A model generated the notes under the pieces. It had not been told where the DNA came from. It saw only the letters and a program-made list of their open reading frames with translations, and did no database searches. Position numbers and translations under genes: made by a program. 9,664 nt of DNA from RGIG3009 sp964390295 (GTDB taxonomy: Bacteria; Bacillota; Clostridia; Oscillospirales; Acutalibacteraceae). Positions 1 to 5,527 of this stretch are shown here, piece by piece. Within the stretch, counting starts at the first letter, position 1, and each line of letters starts with the position of its first letter. The stretch covers positions 1 through 9,664 of the forward strand of contig CAYMHR010000044.1 in the NCBI GenBank assembly GCA_964390295.1, in the 5' to 3' direction.

Positions 1-65
1 CCTCCCTCATCAGAGGGAGGCTCCTAGCGGAGGACACCGCCGCCTGCTTCGGCAGGTGGTGATCC
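1..65 (+). repeat. Palindromic repeat cluster, left-edge copy
   Basis: Three hairpins follow each other. The first is an 8-bp perfect stem (CCTCCCTC, loop ATCA, GAGGGAGG; 1-20), and the same 20 bases recur at 3512-3531. The second is CTCC-TAGC-GGAG at 21-32. The third has CCTGC/GCAGG arms around a TTCG loop at about 42-55 and can extend outward with G-T pairs. The order matches the cluster at 3512-3570 although stem sequences differ. The cluster probably continues to the left of the window. It belongs to the same family as the clusters near 3200, 4350, 6820 and 9580. Confidence 0.75.
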
Positions 66-112
66 TTCTTCGGTCGGCGCACGGGGTGTGCGGCTTCCTA
101 GGGATTGTTTTC

Positions 113-140
113 AGTATATCATATTTTTCTCGTATTGCAA
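113..140 (-). promoter_or_regulatory. Leftward sigma-A-type promoter with extended -10
   Basis: On the minus strand: -35 TTGCAA (135-140), 16-nt spacer, -10 TATACT (113-118), preceded by TGA so that it reads TGnTATACT, an extended -10. Transcription would start near 106 and run off the left edge through the structured repeat at 1-65. No coding start is visible between 1 and 106 on that strand, so the target gene or RNA lies outside the window. It is back to back with the promoter at 196-224. Confidence 0.5.
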
Positions 141-195
141 AGAAGAAAATGCTTGATTTTTCCATTTTTCATCCGGCGTTTTGTTCAGGTTTTTA

Positions 196-224
196 TTGCA
201 ATTTACAGGAATGAACAGTATAAT
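196..224 (+). promoter_or_regulatory. Rightward sigma-A-type promoter for the gene at 251
   Basis: -35 TTGCAA (196-201), a 17-nt spacer and a perfect -10 TATAAT (219-224). The expected start near 231 gives a leader of about 20 nt to the GTG at 251. The surrounding 110-230 stretch is distinctly AT-rich compared with the rest of the window, as expected of a promoter region. Confidence 0.6.
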
Positions 225-250
225 ATTTTAGGATATCGGGGATCAAAAGC

Positions 251-496
251 GTGAAATACAATGAGGACGGAGAAATGTTTATGAGCAGAGAAGCCGCGCT
301 GAAGGAATTACAAGATATACGGCGGGAAATTGTCGAAATCCATCAGGCGTACGACGAATGTCAGTATTACGGTAAAAAGGTTCAAGACCTGCAAAATGAA
401 AAAGAAAACCCCACGGAGCCGAAGCCTTCTCTGAAACCGGTAAACACGGCCGAGCAACTGAAAAATCGCTTTTTGGAAGAAAATCAAGAGCGTTAA
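251..496 (+). CDS. Small coiled-coil-like hypothetical protein, probably the N-terminal piece of a broken gene
   Basis: Open frame of 81 codons from GTG at 251, ending at TAA 494-496. I do not recognise the family. The product is charged and helical (LKELQDIRREIVEIHQAYDE), then has a Lys/Pro-rich stretch (PTEPKPSLKP) and a short charged tail; it has no signal peptide or membrane segment. The start is uncertain: GTG 251 has only a weak GGGG upstream, ATG 275 has GAGGA 7 nt upstream, and ATG 281 has GGAG 8 nt upstream. A good vegetative promoter lies at 196-224. The frame reads straight through the TAA into a hydrophobic stretch, so this may be the amino-terminal domain of the decayed membrane protein described for 251-1452 and not a free-standing gene. 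Coding is fairly sure, independence is not. Confidence 0.5.
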   Translation: MKYNEDGEMFMSREAALKELQDIRREIVEIHQAYDECQYYGKKVQDLQNEKENPTEPKPSLKPVNTAEQLKNRFLEENQER

Positions 497-834
497 TATG
501 ATAATCCCGGCATTTTAGCCGTTAAGATCATCCATGCCATTATGCAAGTATTGATCTTAGCGCTCATGGCGCTGGACGGCTATAGCGATTGGGGGGTGAT
601 CGCCAAAAATCCGGAGGATGCGCTTGCGTTCGTTGCCGTTCATCTGTTGATGGTTGCGGTGATCGTTGTGTTGTTTTTTTACATGCAAGAGGATTGCTCG
701 TAATTTTTCTATCGGTGTCGGAAGATTCCGGAGCATCGTAGGCGGACTGGCGGCTTTGGTGATCCTGAAGCTCGACGTTGACTCTCTCCGGTTAATCAAC
801 GGATGGGCTTTACGCTATTCTCACGGCGGCGTGT

Positions 835-1452
835 GTGGTCGCGGCGCTGATCGCCAACGGCGTTGTCCGTTTGATTAATCGACGCAAGACGAAAAAGCCC
901 TCGCTGAATCGCCACCAAAAAGAGGAATATCATATTGCCTGTCAAAAGGATGAGCTCGCCAAAAAAGAAAACGATGCGATCCGTGCCGATGCCAAAGCCG
1001 AATGGGATAAACGGCGTGCCGCCCGTCTGCCGGAATTGGAGCGCGAAATAGCGGATAACGTCGATCGGTTCAACGACGTTATGGCAAAGGCGAAGACGCG
1101 CGTGGAGCGGCTTTCCACGATGGATGCCCTGTGCGAAGACGACAAGGACCTGCAGATCGTGGATATGCTCATTCGGTTGATCGAGACTCGCCGCGCCGAC
1201 TCCGTTAAGGAAGCTTTGCAGGAATACGACAAGCTGATGGCCAATCGGCAGCTGTTGGAAATGGAAAAGAAGAAATTGGAAGCGGAGCTGATCAGGATCG
1301 ATCAGGAAAAGTCTGCTCAGAAGAAGGCGCTGGAAGAACAGCGGCGCCATCAGTCCGAAATGGAGTATTGGGCAAGAGATAATGCCAGAGTCCGCAACGA
1401 TCAGTTGCGCGAGCTCCAGTACATCGGTGCGATGCTTTACTATGGGCGATGA
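835..1452 (+). CDS. Coiled-coil C-terminal fragment of the broken membrane protein
   Basis: Longest intact piece of the decayed gene, 205 codons if begun at GTG 835. No Shine-Dalgarno site precedes that GTG and the frame is open back to 796, so a true start here is doubtful. The first residues finish a membrane helix (VVAALIANGVVRLINRR), followed by a basic stretch (RRKTKK) consistent with a cytoplasmic stop-transfer. The rest is rich in Glu, Lys, Arg and Ala with heptad-like spacing, for example MEKKKLEAELIRIDQEK, and ends ELQYIGAMLYYGR. It looks like an uncharacterised clostridial membrane/coil protein; the segment IETRRADSVKEALQEYD resembles one I associate with hypothetical proteins in this group (memory, not a search). 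If expressed alone it would lack most of its membrane domain. Confidence 0.45.
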   Translation: MVAALIANGVVRLINRRKTKKPSLNRHQKEEYHIACQKDELAKKENDAIRADAKAEWDKRRAARLPELEREIADNVDRFNDVMAKAKTRVERLSTMDALCEDDKDLQIVDMLIRLIETRRADSVKEALQEYDKLMANRQLLEMEKKKLEAELIRIDQEKSAQKKALEEQRRHQSEMEYWARDNARVRNDQLRELQYIGAMLYYGR

Positions 1453-1481
1453 AATAGCCCCCGGTGTGATTGAAAACAGTA

Positions 1482-1510
1482 TTGTGTTTTCGCGGTATTT
1501 GTAGTAGAAT
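1482..1510 (+). promoter_or_regulatory. Probable promoter of the ACT/PFL unit
   Basis: -10 TAGAAT at 1505-1510 (5 of 6 to consensus) with TTGTGT at 1482-1487 as the -35 (3 of 6), spacer 17 nt. It sits in the AT-rich 95-bp gap between the broken gene and ATG 1548, giving a leader of about 30 nt that contains the AAGGAGC ribosome site at 1534-1540. The weak -35 keeps confidence moderate; a TATAAA at 1515-1520 has no suitable -35. Confidence 0.45.
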
Positions 1511-1547
1511 AAAGTATAAAAATAATCAAACAAAAGGAGCTATCGTT

Positions 1548-1817
1548 ATGCGCGCTGTCATCACCGTAATCGGCAAGGACATGGTGGGCATTCTTGCCCG
1601 TGTTTCCGCTGCCTGTGCCGAACGTAATATTAACGTGTTGGAGGTTACGCAGTCCATTTTGCAGGATATGTTTGCCATGATCATGATGGTGGATATTCAC
1701 GACAGCAACGTCCCCTTCACGCAGTTTGCGGACGAGCTTGCCGCCATGGGCGACGAAATGGGCCTTTCCATCCATGCCATGCACGAGGATATTTTTAACT
1801 CGATGCACCGGATTTGA
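1548..1817 (+). CDS. ACT domain-containing protein (UPF0237 family)
   Basis: The 89-residue product is a single ACT domain, the small beta-alpha-beta-beta-alpha-beta ligand-binding fold usually found on amino-acid-responsive enzymes and regulators. The opening MRAVITVIGKDMVGILARVS and the following NINVLEVTQSILQDMFAMIM are characteristic: strand, Gly-containing loop, helix, second strand. The length is that of the stand-alone UPF0237 proteins, so it is complete. The start is set by ATG 1548 with AAGGAGC 7 nt upstream; the open frame farther upstream has no such site. The DUF711/PFL-family gene begins 11 nt after its stop, and this pairing is known in other Firmicutes (for example the pneumococcal neighbours SP_0238/SP_0239, as I recall). 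Family knowledge suggests it senses a small molecule, perhaps an amino acid, and acts with its neighbour; neither ligand nor reaction is established. The protein is cytoplasmic. Confidence 0.93.
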   Translation: MRAVITVIGKDMVGILARVSAACAERNINVLEVTQSILQDMFAMIMMVDIHDSNVPFTQFADELAAMGDEMGLSIHAMHEDIFNSMHRI

Positions 1818-1828
1818 GAGGTACCGCT

Positions 1829-3187
1829 ATGCTGAATACACGGGATATTCTGGAAACCATTACCATGATCCGCGAGGAAAACCTCGACATCCGTACCATT
1901 ACGATGGGCATTTCCCTGCTTGACTGTTGTCATAATAACATTGACACTTTGTGCGAGCGTGTGTATCGCAAGATCACCACCTGTGCCAAGGATTTGGTGG
2001 CGAAGGGCGAAGCGATCGAGAAGGAATACGGGATTCCGATCATTAACAAGCGCATCTCGATCACGCCGGCGGCGATGGTGCTGGCGGCGTGCGACGACCG
2101 GGACGCGCTGAAGCTGGCGCACACGCTGGAGCGTGCCGCTTGCACCTGCGGCGTGAATTTCATCGGCGGCTTTTCGGCGCTGGTGCACAAGGGCTATGCC
2201 GTCGGTGACCGCGAGCTGATCGACGCGATTCCCGAAGCACTGGCGCAGACGGAGCACGTGTGCGCGTCGGTGAATATCGGTTCCACCAAGTCCGGTATCA
2301 ACATGGATGCGGTGGCGCAGATGGGGCAGGTGGTGCGTCGCGCCGCCGAGCTGACCGCCGACCGCAACTGCATCGGGCCTGCCAAGCTGGTGGTGTTTTG
2401 CAACGCGCCGGAGGACAACCCCTTCATGGCCGGTGCTTTCCACGGCCCCGGCGAGCCGGACTGCGTGATCAACGTGGGTGTTTCCGGCCCCGGCGTGGTG
2501 CGTGCCGCGCTGGCCAAGGCCGGTGACTGTGACCTGACGGCGGTGGCCGACCTGATCAAGCGCACGGCGTTTAAGATCACGCGTATGGGTCAACTGGTGG
2601 CGAAGGAGGCTTCGCGGCGGCTGGGCGTACCGTTTGGTATCGTGGACCTGTCGCTGGCGCCGACCCCGGCGGTGGGCGATTCGGTGGCGCATATTTTGGA
2701 GGAGATCGGGCTGGAGCAGTGCGGCGCGCACGGTACCACGGCGGCGCTCGCCATGCTGAACGACGCGGTGAAAAAGGGCGGCGTGATGGCTTCGTCCCAC
2801 GTGGGCGGCTTGTCCGGTGCGTTTATCCCCGTGACCGAGGATGCCGGCATGATCGACGCGGCGCGGAGCGGTTGTCTGCGGCTGGAAAAGCTGGAGGCGA
2901 TGACCGCCGTGTGCTCGGTGGGACTGGATATGATTAACATTCCCGGCGATACGCCTGCTGAGATTATTTCCGCCATCATTGCGGATGAGGCGGCGATCGG
3001 GATGATCAACAACAAGGCGACGGCGGTGCGTGTGATCCCTGCCATCGGCAAGACGGTGGGGGATGAGCTGGAGTTCGGCGGTTTGCTGGGTAGCGGCCCG
3101 GTGATGCCGGTGAACGCGGCTTCCCCGGCGAAGCTGATCCATCGCGGCGGCCGGATTCCGGCACCGTTACAGGCGTTGAGGAACTAA
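1829..3187 (+). CDS. PFL family protein (UPF0210, DUF711)
   Basis: The 452-residue product matches the UPF0210/DUF711 family in length and sequence. The amino end (MLNTRDILETITMIREENLD, then IRTITMGISLLDC) is the family's typical start, and Gly/Ala-rich segments such as FIGGFSALVHKG, NIGSTKSGINMDAVAQMG and SSHVGGLSGAFIPVTEDAGM follow. The family is called PFL because of a fold resembling pyruvate formate-lyase barrels, but I see no glycyl-radical motif, and its reaction is not known to me. The start is ATG 1829, 7 nt after GAGAGG (1816-1821); an in-frame TTG at 1814 overlaps the previous stop and is less likely. It is co-transcribed with the upstream ACT-domain gene, which may be its regulatory partner. 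The protein is cytoplasmic, without signal or membrane helix. It is intact. Palindromic repeats begin almost directly after its TAA, with no conventional terminator before them. Confidence 0.93.
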   Translation: MLNTRDILETITMIREENLDIRTITMGISLLDCCHNNIDTLCERVYRKITTCAKDLVAKGEAIEKEYGIPIINKRISITPAAMVLAACDDRDALKLAHTLERAACTCGVNFIGGFSALVHKGYAVGDRELIDAIPEALAQTEHVCASVNIGSTKSGINMDAVAQMGQVVRRAAELTADRNCIGPAKLVVFCNAPEDNPFMAGAFHGPGEPDCVINVGVSGPGVVRAALAKAGDCDLTAVADLIKRTAFKITRMGQLVAKEASRRLGVPFGIVDLSLAPTPAVGDSVAHILEEIGLEQCGAHGTTAALAMLNDAVKKGGVMASSHVGGLSGAFIPVTEDAGMIDAARSGCLRLEKLEAMTAVCSVGLDMINIPGDTPAEIISAIIADEAAIGMINNKATAVRVIPAIGKTVGDELEFGGLLGSGPVMPVNAASPAKLIHRGGRIPAPLQALRN

Positions 3188-3194
3188 TAACGGT

Positions 3195-3682
3195 GGGCGC
3201 AGGCGGCAATTCTCGAAGTCTGTGCGGAGTACCTCGACCTCTCCGTCATCGCCGCTGGCGCGGGGCGTTTCGCGCCGATTCTGCTATGCACTAAAGTGGT
3301 GCAGAGTTTAGGCTCGATGCTCTCCGCCTGCCCATCGACCTCTCCGTCATCGCTTCGCGATGCCACCTCCCCTTTTCGAAGGGGAGGCAAGGGGGATTGT
3401 GCGTACAAATTAGTAAGGCTCCCCTTGTCAGGGGAGCTGGCACGCGTCAGCGTGACTGAGGGGGTAGTCCGTCATTTTCTCTCCCTCCGTCTTGCTCTTG
3501 CGAGCAAGCCACCTCCCTCATCAGAGGGAGGCACCTGCGGTGCAGGCCCCACCGCCTGCGGCGGCTGTCGTTTGAAATTTGTGCGAACATCTCGACCTCT
3601 CCGTCGCGGACAAGCCGCGCCACCTCCCCTTAAAAGGGGAGGCAAGAGGGGTTCGGGGAGGCACCTTCAATTTCGCACCATT
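3195..3682 (+). repeat. Composite array of modular palindromic repeats between convergent genes
   Basis: The entire gap between the PFL gene and spoIIR is repeat. A link ending CTCGACCTCTCCGTC recurs at about 3228-3247 (diverged), 3332-3347 and 3591-3605. It leads into a short variable hairpin: CCGC-TGGC-GCGG (3252-3263), ATCGC-TTC-GCGAT (3349-3361), CTTGCTC-TTGC-GAGCAAG (3491-3508), CGCGG-ACAAG-CCGCG (3605-3619). These are followed by CTCCC-rich hairpins with 8 to 9-bp stems: 3366-3387 (loop TTCG), 3512-3531 and 3623-3642; a related one at 3418-3437 lies before the variable hairpin of 3491-3508. Further modules are CCTGC-GGT-GCAGG (3534-3546) and CCGCC-TGC-GGCGG (about 3552-3564). No gene is supported here; reading frames through the array only translate the repeats. 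The array may help end transcription from both sides. Confidence 0.85.
3418..3491 (+). repeat. Inverted long repeat, left copy
   Basis: About 74 bp that reappear in inverse orientation at 7001-7074 with a small number of differences: a CTCCCC stem-loop, then the hairpin CACGC-GTCA-GCGTG (3441-3454), then GACTGAGGGGGTAGTC and CTCCCTCCGTC. A neighbouring piece (3286-3320, containing GCACTAAAGTGGTGC and GCTCGATGCT) likewise recurs inverted at about 7087-7122. The two copies bracket spoIIR, the AraC gene and alr. Confidence 0.7.
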
Positions 3683-4288
3683 TTAGTGCGTGGCAGAGTG
3701 GGCGCTCGATGCGCCGCGCCAGCGGTTCCACCATTCGACCAGCTTGAAGCGGACGGCGTAGCGTGAGGTTTGCGTCACGGCGGTTTGCCGTTGGGGCAGG
3801 GTGGCGGCCGGTCGGTCGATCGCGGCGCCGACGCACAGCGGCGGATACACCACGCACCACCAGTTGCGGCCGCGTGCCGCGCCGATGCGGATTCGCAGGG
3901 TGTCGTACACCCCGGCCGGAAACGTACCGCTGTCGTAGGTGCGCGTGGTGAAGTACGCCTCGGTCAGCTCGGCGGTGACGGGGTAGGTATATCCGCTTTC
4001 GTACACCGTTTGCTGTGCCGCCTCGATTAGCGACGGCAGTGCTGTCTCCAACGTCGCCAACGCCTGCGCCTGACTGTCGCACTCACCGAGCAACGCGGCG
4101 GCGACCTCCGTCACCGTGTCGCGCACGCGGAGCTTCAACGCCTGATCCTCGTCACTGTCCGAATTGGCCAGCACGTGCAGGCGCACGGTGCACTCACGTA
4201 GGCCCTCACAGGCGCCGGCAAAGCCGAGCCACGATACCAGCAGGCTTATTACGACGCCGCCCGTGACGGCGCGGAGCCAGCGAGTCAT
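3683..4288 (-). CDS. spoIIR: Stage II sporulation protein R (SpoIIR)
   Basis: SpoIIR is made in the forespore, secreted into the intermembrane space, and needed for SpoIIGA to process pro-sigma-E in the mother cell. The 201-residue product shows the family hallmarks: an amino-terminal hydrophobic segment (about residues 5-26) acting as signal/anchor, RLHVLANSDSDEDQALKLRV at 36-55, and the late block TFPAGVYDTLRIRIG followed by GRNWWCVVYPPLC. Length is in the usual range. ATG 4288 is preceded by AGGGGG (4297-4302) at good spacing. A sigma-F-like promoter lies at 4311-4339, as expected for a forespore gene. It is monocistronic: repeats lie on both sides, the PFL gene converges on it, and the AraC gene upstream ends in its own terminator. 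The final residues (HSATH) and the stop codon fall inside a dispersed repeat (3675-3699), so the tail appears repeat-derived; the core is complete. Confidence 0.93.
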   Translation of the reverse strand: MTRWLRAVTGGVVISLLVSWLGFAGACEGLRECTVRLHVLANSDSDEDQALKLRVRDTVTEVAAALLGECDSQAQALATLETALPSLIEAAQQTVYESGYTYPVTAELTEAYFTTRTYDSGTFPAGVYDTLRIRIGAARGRNWWCVVYPPLCVGAAIDRPAATLPQRQTAVTQTSRYAVRFKLVEWWNRWRGASSAHSATH

Positions 4289-4310
4289 CGCCTCGCCCCC
4301 TTTCGGCGAG

Positions 4311-4339
4311 AGTATGTCCCACTGCGTGGCGGTTTAAGC
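4311..4339 (-). promoter_or_regulatory. Sigma-F-like forespore promoter of spoIIR
   Basis: On the minus strand GCTTA (4335-4339) is separated by exactly 15 nt from GGACATACT (4311-4319). The second box fits the Bacillus subtilis sigma-F -10 pattern GGnnAnAnT at every fixed position, and the first fits GYATA at 4 of 5. A start near 4304 leaves a short leader that still contains the AGGGGG ribosome site. Spacing, both boxes and the gene's identity agree. The spacer contains CCACGCAGTGG, a palindrome also present in the repeat at 7146-7156. Confidence 0.65.
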
Positions 4340-4349
4340 ACGCGGAAGA

Positions 4350-4590
4350 AATTTTTTCGCCGCTGCGCGGGGCACCACCGCCTGAGGCGGCTGTCGTTTG
4401 AAGCTTGTGCGAGCATCTCGACCTCTCCGTCATCGCTTCGCGATGCCACCTCCCCTTCGCAAGGGGAGGCAAGAGAAATTTGGGGAGGCAAGGGGGTGTG
4501 CAGACTTCGCTTGTCAGAGGAAGGCGCGACAACCCCTCCGTCTTTTTGTTGCACAAAAAGACACCTCCCCTTACACAGGGGAGGTGTGAG
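4350..4590 (+). repeat. Palindromic repeat array between the AraC gene and spoIIR
   Basis: Modules in order: CCGC-TGC-GCGG (about 4362-4372), CCGCC-TGA-GGCGG (about 4378-4390), a link at 4386-4431 that repeats 3560-3605 with about three differences, ATCGC-TTC-GCGAT (4432-4444), a CTCCCC stem-loop (4449-4469), a spacer carrying GGGGAGGCAAG twice, then CTTTTTGT-TGC-ACAAAAAG (4542-4560) and the stem-loop at 4561-4587. Nothing coding is supported between 4340 and 4615. The last two modules act together as the terminator of the alr-AraC unit. Confidence 0.85.
4542..4587 (-). terminator. Repeat-derived terminator of the alr-AraC unit
   Basis: On the minus strand a 10-bp perfect stem (ACACCTCCCC with GGGGAGGTGT, 7-nt loop; 4561-4587) is followed at once by CTTTTTG, the form of an intrinsic terminator. 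It lies about 30 nt beyond the AraC stop. The T tract is one arm of the neighbouring variable repeat hairpin (4542-4560), so the terminator is assembled from two repeat modules. On the plus strand the stem is followed by GAGAAG, so it should work leftward only. Confidence 0.7.
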
Positions 4591-4615
4591 AAGATTGTGC
4601 GATTGTAATCTTCGA

Positions 4616-5512
4616 TCAGTGCGTGAGCACCGACTGGGTGTATTCGCGCGGAGTCATGCCGGTGGACTGCTTGAAGTGGCGCGAGAAATAGTGCACCGAC
4701 GTGTAGCCCAGACGGTCGGCAATTTGGGTGATGTTGCCGCTGCCCTCGCGCAACAGCTGTTTGGCGCGCTCGATCTTGAGGTAGCGGTAGTATTCCATCA
4801 CGCCCTTGCCCGTGACCGACTTGAAAATGGTTTTCAGGTTGGTGGCGCTTTGCGCGGAGAAGGTGCAGATCGCCGCAAAGGACAGGTTTTCGCACAGGTG
4901 CGTTTCCATGAAGCGGATGACGCGCTCGGTCAGCTCGCGGTCGGCGCGCTGCTTAATGGAGGACGTGACGCGCGGACGGGCGTCCGGCACGTCGTCGGTG
5001 CGGATGATGTCGATGAGCAGCTCCTCCAGCAAAATTTGAACCATCTGCTGGGAGCCGATGGGCGAGTTTTCGGCGCAGGTCATTTTGGTGAGGCGCGGAT
5101 CGCCCAGCGAGCAGGAAAACGCCAGCCCGGCTTCGCGCACCAGCCGCGACAGCAGATCGCGCTGACGCTGGTTGGCGAACAGCTTGCGCCGCTCGAAGTA
5201 GCCCATCATGGGCGACGTGGACACGAACGACACGATGACGACGTTGGGCGCCTCGCGTCCGTTGGCGGCGAGCTGGTGAAATTCGTTGGGACGGTGGAAC
5301 AGCATTTGCCCGTGGGACAGCTCGTGGGTGACGTCGTCTGCCACGGCGGTGACGGTTCCCTTGTCAACGTAGACCAGCTCCCAGAAATCGTGGGCTTCGC
5401 CGGCGAAGCTGTAGTTTTTGGTGTGCTCCAAATAGTGCACGGTGACGATGGCGTCCACGCCGACCTCGCGGCGCATGACGGTGGGGAAAAAGCGAACGGT
5501 GTTTTCTGGCAT
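4616..5512 (-). CDS. AraC family transcriptional regulator
   Basis: The 298-residue product has the two-part AraC/XylS design. Residues about 20-95 form a cupin-like sensing domain (DFWELVYVDKGTVTAVADD, then LSHGQMLFHRPNEFHQL), and residues about 195-298 the DNA-binding domain with two helix-turn-helix motifs, the second being NITQIADRLGYTSVHYFSRHF followed by the signature TGMTPREY. The first motif (FAAICTFSAQSATNLKTIF) is less typical but in register. The middle region (about 100-190) is probably helical and dimerising. ATG 5512 is preceded by AGGAGG (5521-5526) with an 8-nt spacer, and this site lies directly beside the alr stop. With only 15 nt between the genes and no promoter in between, it should be transcribed with alr. 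Its ligand and targets cannot be read from sequence; sugar or stress signals are usual for the family. It ends before a strong repeat-derived terminator. Confidence 0.92.
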   Translation of the reverse strand: MPENTVRFFPTVMRREVGVDAIVTVHYLEHTKNYSFAGEAHDFWELVYVDKGTVTAVADDVTHELSHGQMLFHRPNEFHQLAANGREAPNVVIVSFVSTSPMMGYFERRKLFANQRQRDLLSRLVREAGLAFSCSLGDPRLTKMTCAENSPIGSQQMVQILLEELLIDIIRTDDVPDARPRVTSSIKQRADRELTERVIRFMETHLCENLSFAAICTFSAQSATNLKTIFKSVTGKGVMEYYRYLKIERAKQLLREGSGNITQIADRLGYTSVHYFSRHFKQSTGMTPREYTQSVLTH

Positions 5513-5527
5513 GGCAGTGACCTCCTG

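Larger units (their letters stand above)
251..1452 (+). pseudogene. Decayed gene: N-terminal coil, about four membrane helices, long C-terminal coiled coil
   Basis: Three frames carry consecutive parts of what reads like one protein. Frame A (251-496) is a charged helical head. After TAA 494-496 the same frame continues with two hydrophobic helices (AVKIIHAIMQVLILALMAL and AFVAVHLLMVAVIVVLFF) to a stop near 700. A 7-T run at 674-680 marks the first apparent +1 shift; the next frame carries GRFRSIVGGLAALVILKLDV up to about 800. A second +1 shift between about 793 and 830, perhaps in GGG 803-805, enters the frame of GLYAILTAACVVAALIANGV, which runs open to TGA 1450-1452 as about 200 charged, coiled-coil residues. 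Removing the two extra bases leaves 400 codons. The pattern fits a nonsense mutation plus two single-base insertions; sequencing error is the alternative, although every other long gene here is intact. I know no function for the family. A separate second gene starting at ATG 498 is possible but would itself need a frameshift. Confidence 0.55.

Noticed and set aside
1697..3142. A 481-codon open frame on the minus strand opposite the ACT and PFL genes
   Set aside because: Its Arg/His-rich translation is typical of an antisense shadow of GC-rich coding DNA, with no recognisable domain or ribosome site; the plus-strand genes match known families end to end.
3195..3682. Possible CRISPR array
   Set aside because: The recurring units are palindromic modules of different kinds and uneven spacing, not identical repeats with regular unique spacers, and no cas gene is present.
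3296..3766. Plus-strand open frame through the repeat array
   Set aside because: Nearly all of it is translation of the repeats, and it overlaps the end of spoIIR; no ribosome site or domain.
4292..4310. CTCGCC/GGCGAG hairpin around the spoIIR ribosome site
   Set aside because: The predicted transcription start near 4304 falls within it, so one arm would not be in the RNA.
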